Under the pieces are notes generated by a model, which was given only the letters and a program-made list of their open reading frames with translations, had not been told where the DNA came from and ran no database searches. From positions 1-6,653 of the forward strand of contig CAZNFI010000157.1 of assembly GCA_964572185.1 (NCBI GenBank): 6,653 nt of DNA, written 5' to 3'. Made by a program: the position numbers and the translations under genes. This document shows positions 1-4,585 of the stretch, piece by piece. The stretch comes from Azophilus sp964572185. Lineage in GTDB: Bacteria; Pseudomonadota; Gammaproteobacteria; Pseudomonadales; Azotimanducaceae. Numbering within the stretch: position 1 is the first letter of the stretch; each line of letters opens with the position of its first letter.

Positions 1-779
1 GCGTCTGGCTGGCGCTGATGATCCCTTACTCCGCCTTCTTCTTCCTGATCGACTCCACGGTGGTGTGGCGGGTGGTCACCTGGTTCAACGCGCCGGTGCC
101 CTGGGCGGGCATTCTGCCCATCCGCGCCAGCGCCTACATCATCTCCATCTTCAACGAGCAGGTGGGCAAGGGCGCCATGGCGCTGTATCTGAATCGACGC
201 GACGGCGTGCCGGGCTGGGAAGTCGGTTCGTCGATGCTGTTCATCATGTTCTGCGAACTGCTGTATCTCACCTTCTGGGCCAATGTCGGATACCTGACGG
301 CGGCCGATACGCTGCCGGCGGTATTCGGGCTGGTGCCCTGGATCGGGCTTGGCGTGCTGGTTCTCTTTCTCCTTTGGGTCGCTTTCTTCCGTGGCCTGAT
401 ACCGGTCGGCAAAGCCATTCGCGAGCGGTCGATCCTGAAGGCATTCCGCGAGGCATCGCCGCTACGCTACCTCATCGTCGCGGCGATCCGCTCGCCGGCG
501 CTTCTGGGTGCGGTGGTGGTGTATACGCTGGCGCTGCGCCTGTTCGGCGTCGAGGCAACCTTCATGGACATGCTGGGCGTGCTGCCGGTGATCTTTTTCG
601 CCGCGGCGATTCCGACACCGATGCGCGCCGCGGCGATCACCATCTGGGTCGTGCTGTTTCCGGATGATGCGGCCGAGCTTTCTGCCTTCGGACTGGTGAT
701 GCACAACTTCTTCATCTTCTTCAACGCGGCCATCGGCCTTGCGTTCCTGCGGCGGGCCAATCGGGAGCTTTTCGGATAA
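1..779 (+). CDS. C-terminal part of a polytopic inner-membrane protein, flippase-like / LPG-synthase membrane-domain type (5' end outside window)
   Basis: The reading frame is open from the window edge: the codons before the first ATG (position 18) read VWLAL, so the true start lies upstream and only about 258 residues are seen. Counting from that ATG, hydrophobic segments lie at about residues 2-21, 72-93, 101-124, 151-173, 183-213 and 222-244, so this is an integral membrane protein. The stretch at residues 46-62 (NEQVGKGAMALYLNRRD), followed by a hydrophobic helix with Glu80, resembles the Asn/Gly-Arg/Lys loop of the lysylphosphatidylglycerol synthase membrane-domain superfamily (flippase-like proteins). 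That family moves or modifies lipid-linked molecules. The match is by pattern only and the substrate is unknown. The stop is TAA. A short imperfect hairpin (783-797) follows the stop by 3 nt but has no T-tract. Nothing links this gene functionally to the minus-strand oxidoreductases. Confidence 0.7.
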   Translation, partial: VWLALMIPYSAFFFLIDSTVVWRVVTWFNAPVPWAGILPIRASAYIISIFNEQVGKGAMALYLNRRDGVPGWEVGSSMLFIMFCELLYLTFWANVGYLTAADTLPAVFGLVPWIGLGVLVLFLLWVAFFRGLIPVGKAIRERSILKAFREASPLRYLIVAAIRSPALLGAVVVYTLALRLFGVEATFMDMLGVLPVIFFAAAIPTPMRAAAITIWVVLFPDDAAELSAFGLVMHNFFIFFNAAIGLAFLRRANRELFG

Positions 780-780
780 G

Positions 781-1060
781 AGGTCACCGGCCGGGACACA
801 CAACGGGTCGGACGGCCTCGGCTACGCCTGCAGGAAAGACCTCGGTGAGCCATGGGGCACGGAAAGCGTGATCGAGGAGTCGAAACAGACCTTTAGAAGC
901 GGCCCGATGCCTGGGTTCGCATCGGCGACGATGGCTATGCGCTGAGCACGACGCGGCTCGAAGATGTCGAACAGCGCCGCCCGGCATTCCCTACACATAC
1001 AAGGTAATCAAGGGACCCCACGCGATGGTCGCGGTCATCTCACCAGCGGAATCGGAATAG
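781..1060 (+). pseudogene. Possible degraded gene remnant, coding-like in three successive frames
   Basis: No intact ORF explains this stretch, but protein-like sequence with G/C-rich third positions runs through it if the frame changes twice. In the first frame (about 811-903) it reads ...ESVIEESKQTFRSG. In the second (about 906-980) it reads DAWVRIGDDGYALSTTRLE followed by DVEQRR. In the third (983-1060) it reads GIPYTYKVIKGPHAMVAV, then ISPAESE and a TAG stop. Both changes are in the same direction, as single-base losses would produce. They fall in or next to G/C runs (901-905 and about 976-984), so real decay and homopolymer sequencing error are both possible. I do not recognise the family. 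No start codon or ribosome site is convincing, and the 5' part may be missing. The short peptides could also be chance in GC-rich DNA. Confidence 0.3.
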
Positions 1061-1188
1061 GTTGCGGGACCGTCGCGGGCGCCACGAATCCGGCCCGGCC
1101 GGTGCGCGTTCCGATCCAGGTTACACCGAGAACGACGCTTTCGCGCTGCGCCTGGCTTCAGTGACCCGCAACCCGCCGGGAAGCAGGG
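1061..1188. other. Gene-free spacer with no assignable content apart from the inverted repeat at its right end
   Basis: Between the TAG at 1058-1060 and the minus-strand TGA at 1189-1191 no reading frame on either strand looks convincing. The plus-strand frame from 1062 contains a fairly protein-like patch (YTENDAFALRLASVTRNPP, about 1119-1175) but is surrounded by Arg/Gly/Pro-rich shadow-type sequence. I see no promoter of clear quality here. Confidence 0.4.
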
Positions 1189-1194
1189 TCACTG
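1159..1194 (-). terminator. Strong inverted repeat, candidate terminator of the minus-strand operon (no T-tract)
   Basis: The arms CAGTGACCC (1159-1167) and GGGTCACTG (1186-1194) are perfectly complementary over 9 bp. The 18-nt loop contains a smaller CCC/GGG pairing. The repeat overlaps the minus-strand TGA at 1189-1191 and lies about 150 bp downstream of the LLM stop, where an operon-ending hairpin would be expected. No run of T follows on either strand, so it is not a classical rho-independent terminator. It may instead protect a 3' end or act as a binding site. Confidence 0.4.
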
Positions 1195-1342
1195 GAGGGG
1201 TCTGGGTCGTGCGCTGCGCCAGATTTCCAGCAGTTCCCGGTGTGTGTTCAGCGTTGCCTGGTCGGCGATTAAGCGCATCGCATCCGGCATCCGGTCCGGG
1301 TTGCCTGGACGCAGGCCATCGGCGACCGCAACGTCGCCGAAA
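1189..1342 (-). other. Coding-like minus-strand tail after the LLM gene; unassigned small ORF or gene remnant
   Basis: Directly after the TGA of the LLM gene, another minus-strand frame reads like a genuine protein C-terminus: TDFGDVAVADGLRPGN, then PDRMPDAMRLIADQATLN, then THRELLEIWRSARPRPLQ, ending in TGA at 1189-1191. Third codon positions are mostly G/C and the second half would form an amphipathic helix. The only in-frame ATGs are at 1288-1290 and 1276-1278, giving 33 or 29 residues, without a strong ribosome site. Upstream, inside the LLM gene, the same frame becomes Arg-rich and shadow-like, so the coding character begins near 1342. It may be the C-terminal remnant of a lost gene, or a short peptide gene. 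The family is not recognised. The TGA lies inside one arm of the 1159-1194 hairpin, as expected at a real gene end. Confidence 0.3.
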
Positions 1343-2278
1343 TCAGTTTGCCGCTCGTGCCACCGCCGCGAATACCGCCGCGCGCGAAGCTTCCCGGTCC
1401 GGGCCGAACAGCGGTAGCGCGAGCACCTCGCCCATTCCCGCCTCGACCCACCGCCGCAGTTGCGCGGCGACTTCCTGTTCGGTTCCCGACACCACCAGGT
1501 CGTCGAGCAACTCGTCGCTATAACCCTTTGTCACGTCATAGCCGGCGGCCGCGAACATGCCACGGTAATTGGGCACCCTTGCATACATGCCAAGCTGCTC
1601 GCGCGCCATTGCGCGCACCGCCTCGCGGTCGCTCGTCACGGCGACCGGCACGTGCGCCACCAGCGGCGGCGCTTCGCGCCCGGCGCGTGCCGCGCCGCTC
1701 TCGAGCGCCGGCAGCGCGGTACCGGTCAGGTATTTCAGCGGCGACATCCAGGAGATGGCGCCGTCGGCCAGTTCGCCGCACACCTCGTACGACTTTGGTT
1801 GCAGCGCCGAGGCCATCACCGGTACCGGAGCGTGCGGCCTGATGCGCCAGCGCACCGATACGTGCTCGCCCTCGAAATCGGCGCTGCCCTCGCGCAGCAG
1901 CGCCCGCACCGTCTGCAGGTACTCGCGCAGGTTGGTCAGCGGCTTCGAGTACGGGCGCCCGTACATGCGCTCCACGAAGAAGGCGGTGGTCGGCCCGATG
2001 CCCAGCCGGAAGCGGCCGGGCCCGAACTGATCGACGGCCAGCGCCTCTTCGGCGAAAGTCACCGGCTGTCGCGACCAGGTGTGCACGATCGAGTTGCCCA
2101 GCAGTATGCGTTCGGTCTGCTGCGCCACGGCCGCCAGCACCGGCATCATGTCGGCGGGGCCGGCCGCGCCCATGGTGGCCCACGCCGCCGGCACGCCCGC
2201 GGCCTCGGCCTGCCGTACCTGCGCCACCAGGGCAGGCCCGGTCGATGCCGCAAGCGCCACTCCGTAGATTCCGCCCAC
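1343..2278 (-). CDS. LLM-class (luciferase-like) flavin/F420-dependent oxidoreductase, 311 aa
   Basis: This is a single-domain luciferase-like monooxygenase-fold (TIM-barrel) protein, likely cytosolic, that would use reduced FMN or coenzyme F420 for a redox reaction on an unknown substrate. The sequence shows the family pattern: an N-terminal strand (IYGVALA), the early helix QAEAAGVPAAWAT (residues 23-35), MPVLAAVAQQTERILLGNSIVHTWSRQPV (residues 45-73), and the hallmark DQFGPGRFRLGIG (83-95). After these come PYSKPLTNLREYL (109-121), the PVPVMAS strand (151-157) and a C-terminal SGTEQEVAAQL segment. It looks most like the F420-dependent oxidoreductase subfamilies, by pattern only. The start is GTG (2276-2278) with AGAGG nine bases upstream. 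The length is normal for the family. It is the last intact gene of a minus-strand set, 75 bp after the neighbouring LLM gene, and is too divergent from it to be a recent duplicate. Confidence 0.85.
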   Translation of the reverse strand: MGGIYGVALAASTGPALVAQVRQAEAAGVPAAWATMGAAGPADMMPVLAAVAQQTERILLGNSIVHTWSRQPVTFAEEALAVDQFGPGRFRLGIGPTTAFFVERMYGRPYSKPLTNLREYLQTVRALLREGSADFEGEHVSVRWRIRPHAPVPVMASALQPKSYEVCGELADGAISWMSPLKYLTGTALPALESGAARAGREAPPLVAHVPVAVTSDREAVRAMAREQLGMYARVPNYRGMFAAAGYDVTKGYSDELLDDLVVSGTEQEVAAQLRRWVEAGMGEVLALPLFGPDREASRAAVFAAVARAAN

Positions 2279-2287
2279 TGTCCTGTG

Positions 2288-2292
2288 CCTCT
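2288..2292 (-). promoter_or_regulatory. Ribosome binding site supporting the GTG start of the 311-aa LLM gene
   Basis: On the minus strand AGAGG lies nine bases before the GTG at 2276-2278. The nearest ATG upstream (2293-2295) is out of frame, so the GTG is the best start. A TATCAT -10-like hexamer (minus strand, 2312-2317) lies further upstream but has only a weak -35, so an internal promoter is doubtful. Confidence 0.45.
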
Positions 2293-2353
2293 CATGCCCG
2301 CTGAACCGTGAATGATAACCGTTGCGGTGTCGTAAGCACCTGCCGGTGTGGGT

Positions 2354-3181
2354 TCAGCGGGCGCGATGGGCCTCGACCCGTTGCATCAGAAGTTCGAAGG
2401 AGCGCAGAAACCCGTCCAGGTCGTGATAGCGGGCGCCATGGATGTACTCGGTGACGCCGAGTTCGGCCAGGTGGTCGAGGCGATCCATGTCCTGCTCGGC
2501 GGAAACGCGCCCGAGTGCGCCCCCAGCCGCGATCTGCGGCGTGCCCCGGCCGGCGTCGGCGAACCGCGCGCGCAGTTCCTGCACGGCAGGTTCGAGCTTC
2601 GCCGGGTTGTCGCCCATCGGCATCCAGCCATCGCCGAAGCGCGCCGCGCGATCAAGCGCGTGGGGCGCGGCGCCGCCGATCCAGATGCGTGGGCGGGGCG
2701 GTCGCGGACGGAACAGGAAGGGCTGGCCGTTCGCGGTCGTCACGTCGTCGTCGGCATCAAAGGCGTTGCGCAGGAAGGACAGGGTCTCATCGGTGACGCG
2801 GCCGCGGCGGCGCCGGTCGATGCCGACGGCGCGAAACTCCGCCCCCATCCAGCCGACACCGACACCGAGTTCGAGGCGGCCGCCCGACAGCTCCTGGACG
2901 GTGGCGATCGCCTTGGCGGTGGGCAGGGCCGGGCGGTAGGGCAGAACGAGCACCGCGCTGCCGATGCTGATGCGTTCGGTTGCCGCCGCCAGCCAGGCCA
3001 GCGATGTCAGCGGATCGAGGTAGCGCCCGCCGGAGCCTTCGGCATCGTCCGGCGGAATCGCGATGTGATCCGGCACCCACAGCGCATCCAGGCCGGCTGC
3101 CTCGGCGCGCCGCGCACTCTCGCGCAGAACGGGAGCGTTGGCGGCAGTGCCCATGAGTCTCAGTGCAAATCCAAATCGCAT
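2354..3181 (-). CDS. LLM-class (luciferase-like) F420/flavin-dependent oxidoreductase, 275 aa
   Basis: This is a luciferase-like TIM-barrel oxidoreductase with unknown substrate, expected in the cytosol. From the chosen ATG the family landmarks appear in order. The N-terminal strand is MRFGFAL. Next come the helix ARRAEAAGLDALWVPDHI (residues 23-40) and the block DPLTSLAWLAAATERISIGS (56-75), then LPYRPALPTAKAIATVQELS (80-99), GGRLELGVGVGW (100-111) and PRPRIWIGG (162-170), with AARFGDGWMP near 179-188. This layout matches the Rv2161c-like group of probable F420-dependent oxidoreductases. A longer start at 3289 is unlikely: it would add 36 residues of non-conserved sequence and overlap the RidA gene. 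The ATG at 3179-3181 has GGAG eight bases upstream and begins exactly where family conservation begins. The gene lies 73 bp after the RidA-like gene and 75 bp before the second LLM gene, so cotranscription is likely. The choice of F420 or FMN cannot be decided from sequence here. Confidence 0.88.
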   Translation of the reverse strand: MRFGFALRLMGTAANAPVLRESARRAEAAGLDALWVPDHIAIPPDDAEGSGGRYLDPLTSLAWLAAATERISIGSAVLVLPYRPALPTAKAIATVQELSGGRLELGVGVGWMGAEFRAVGIDRRRRGRVTDETLSFLRNAFDADDDVTTANGQPFLFRPRPPRPRIWIGGAAPHALDRAARFGDGWMPMGDNPAKLEPAVQELRARFADAGRGTPQIAAGGALGRVSAEQDMDRLDHLAELGVTEYIHGARYHDLDGFLRSFELLMQRVEAHRAR

Positions 3182-3254
3182 TTTCCCCGCTCCGCTCAAC
3201 AACACACGCCCGATCCCATTGATCAGGACAGGACAATGACACCGATGCGGCGGT

Positions 3255-3644
3255 TCAGTCGAGCTTTGCCACCACCCGAATCTCCACATGGGCGCCCGGC
3301 ATGGCCAACGCGGAAATGCCGATGGCTGTCCAGGCGCTCCATGGGGCGGCCAGGTATTCGTCCCGCACCTGGAAAAAAGCGGGCATGGTGTCTTCCATGT
3401 CGACGTGATAGGTGGTCATCTCCACCACGTCGGCCATGTTCAGGCCCGCCTCCCCGAGCGCCGATTTCACACCCTCGAAGGCATTGCGAAACTCGCGGTC
3501 GAGGTCGCCCGGAACCTTACCGTCGGCTCCGGTACCGACGACACCGGAGCAGAACAGCAGGCCACCGGCCTTCACTGCCTGGGAGAAATGGAAGCGGTCG
3601 TATGTCTGGGCGAACGCCGGTGAGTTGACGATCTCGATGGTCAT
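3255..3644 (-). CDS. RidA/YjgF/YER057c/UK114-family protein lacking the canonical arginine
   Basis: This 129-aa protein has the normal length and fold signature of the Rid family, small cytosolic proteins that form homotrimers. RidA itself hydrolyses reactive enamine/imine intermediates from PLP enzymes to keto acids and ammonia. Visible landmarks are LLFCSGVVGTGADGKVPGDL (residues 29-48), FEGVKSALGEAGLNMADVVEMTTYHVDM (56-83), FFQVRDEYL (90-98) and the C-terminal MPGAHVEIRVVA (115-126). In RidA the substrate-carboxylate-binding Arg sits in an ARxxV-type motif before the LPxxAxVEI strand. Here the aligned position is Trp105 (codon TGG, 3330-3332). It therefore probably belongs to a Rid subgroup without that arginine, and deaminase activity should not be assumed. 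The start is firm, with AAGGA (3651-3655) placed well upstream. It is the first gene of the minus-strand set and is divergent from the GST gene. Confidence 0.9.
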   Translation of the reverse strand: MTIEIVNSPAFAQTYDRFHFSQAVKAGGLLFCSGVVGTGADGKVPGDLDREFRNAFEGVKSALGEAGLNMADVVEMTTYHVDMEDTMPAFFQVRDEYLAAPWSAWTAIGISALAMPGAHVEIRVVAKLD

Positions 3645-3650
3645 GGTGTT

Positions 3651-3655
3651 TCCTT
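3651..3655 (-). promoter_or_regulatory. Ribosome binding site of the RidA-like gene
   Basis: AAGGA on the minus strand lies six bases before the ATG at 3642-3644. It is the best Shine-Dalgarno match in the window and fixes the start. Confidence 0.65.
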
Positions 3656-3660
3656 TATTG

Positions 3661-3670
3661 GGCTGCAGCC
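3661..3670. promoter_or_regulatory. Perfect 10-bp palindrome in the RidA leader, possible operator
   Basis: GGCTGCAGCC is its own reverse complement. It lies five bases upstream of the RidA ribosome site, within the 124-bp divergent spacer. It could be half of an operator or a chance palindrome in GC-rich DNA. Confidence 0.25.
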
Positions 3671-3721
3671 AGAGGGTTGCATTGCAGTTTCGAGTCGAAT
3701 GATCGAGTTGGAGAAACGATA

Positions 3722-3748
3722 CGGGATGTCGGCGGCTCGGTCATCCCG
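3722..3748. promoter_or_regulatory. Inverted repeat CGGGATG-N13-CATCCCG in the divergent spacer, candidate operator
   Basis: The two 7-bp arms (3722-3728 and 3742-3748) are perfect reverse complements with a 13-bp spacer. The dyad ends 20 bp before the GST ATG and about 77 bp before the RidA start, a position suited to control of either or both divergent genes. A dimeric regulator site is the most natural reading, and a stem in the GST leader is the alternative. No regulator gene lies in the window. Confidence 0.4.
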
Positions 3749-3768
3749 AACAACCCGGGCCAATCACC

Positions 3769-4518
3769 ATGTCGAACCCGCTTACCCTGTATGGCGTACC
3801 GTTCTCCCAGCCGGTGCGCGCCGTCATGTGGCTGCTGCTGGTCAAGCGGATGCCGTTCAGGATGGAACTCATCAATCCCGGCTCCAAGGGCGACAGTGGC
3901 AGCCGCAATCCGGCGTACCTGGCCAGGAACCCGGGCGGCACCATCCCCTGTATCGAGGAAGCCGACGGCTTCGTGCTCGCCGAGGCGCACGCCATTCTCG
4001 CCTACCTGTGCAATCGTCACGGCTGGACCGACCTGTATCCGGAAGATGCCAGGCAGCGCGCGCGCATCGACTGGTACCTGCACTTCCACCATCGCAGCGT
4101 TCGCGAGGCCTCCCTGGGTCTGATAGCTCCCAAGATGCGCAAGGACCTCAACATTTCCCGGCAGTTCCAGCAAAGCGCCCAGGCCAACTTCGCCCGCGCC
4201 CTGTCGGCGCTGGAAGCGGGCTGGCTCGGCCGGTCGAAATACCTGGCCGCCGACGAGGTCACCATCGCCGACCTGGCCGCCTACGTCGAGATCGGCCAGT
4301 TGCAGGAGGGCTTCACCAACATCTACGACTTTTCGCCCTACGAGAACGTGGCGCGCTGGCTGGCTGACATGCGCCGGTTTCCCGCCCACGACGATGCGCA
4401 TGTGGTGATGGCCGAACTGGGCGACATCAGCACGCAGGCGCCGTCCATCGAACACATCGTCAACAGCAACAAGCGCGCCCTGTCAGCGCTGAAGGCGCGG
4501 GTGGCGGAGTTCGGCTGA
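3769..4518 (+). CDS. Glutathione S-transferase, theta-like, 249 aa
   Basis: This is a cytosolic GST, which conjugates glutathione to electrophiles or uses it in dehalogenation or peroxide reduction. The N-terminal thioredoxin-like domain (about residues 4-84) carries SQPVRAV with Ser13 at the theta-class catalytic position and the cis-Pro motif TIPCIEE (Pro60). The usual Glu-Ser pair that holds the glutathione gamma-glutamyl group is Glu72-Ala73 in AEAHAILAYL, so the Ser is missing. The helical domain follows (about 93-249) with the N-capping box TIAD (165-168) after KYLAADEV. Length and architecture fit a complete theta-like enzyme. The ATG at 3769 begins directly before the LTLYGVPFSQP strand. 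No good Shine-Dalgarno sequence precedes it, so translation initiation may be weak. It is divergent from the RidA/LLM genes and convergent with the monooxygenase. The substrate is unknown. Confidence 0.92.
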   Translation: MSNPLTLYGVPFSQPVRAVMWLLLVKRMPFRMELINPGSKGDSGSRNPAYLARNPGGTIPCIEEADGFVLAEAHAILAYLCNRHGWTDLYPEDARQRARIDWYLHFHHRSVREASLGLIAPKMRKDLNISRQFQQSAQANFARALSALEAGWLGRSKYLAADEVTIADLAAYVEIGQLQEGFTNIYDFSPYENVARWLADMRRFPAHDDAHVVMAELGDISTQAPSIEHIVNSNKRALSALKARVAEFG

Positions 4519-4585
4519 CAGCGGAAACTGAGGCGCCGGGGCAGGGAGGGGCAGGTGCATTCCGGGGGCTCGGCGGGTACGGGCG
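4519..4585. other. Convergent spacer between GST and monooxygenase, no clear terminator
   Basis: These 67 bp separate two genes that run towards each other. The sequence is G-rich on the plus strand. I found no stable stem followed by T residues on either strand, so any termination here is probably factor-dependent or cannot be seen by eye. Confidence 0.5.

Noticed and set aside
3182..3289. Longer start for the 275-aa LLM gene, adding 36 residues
   Set aside because: The added residues are not family-like and would overlap the end of the RidA gene. The internal ATG at 3179-3181 has a GGAG site and begins at the conserved N-terminal strand.
1460..3628. Long + strand frames (1460-2311 and 2348-3628) opposite the LLM and RidA genes
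   Set aside because: They are antisense to genes with clear family motifs, are rich in Arg/His/Gly and have no domain pattern.
1343..3644. The operon as a Rut-type pyrimidine degradation locus
   Set aside because: Neither LLM protein resembles RutA in length or motifs, the Rid protein lacks the arginine kept in RutC, and no RutB/D/E/F/G partners are present.
3655..4455. A 266-codon minus-strand frame opposite the GST
   Set aside because: The + strand GST is unmistakable. The opposite frame is its shadow.
4519..4585. Intrinsic terminator between the convergent GST and monooxygenase genes
   Set aside because: No stem of useful length followed by T residues was found on either strand.
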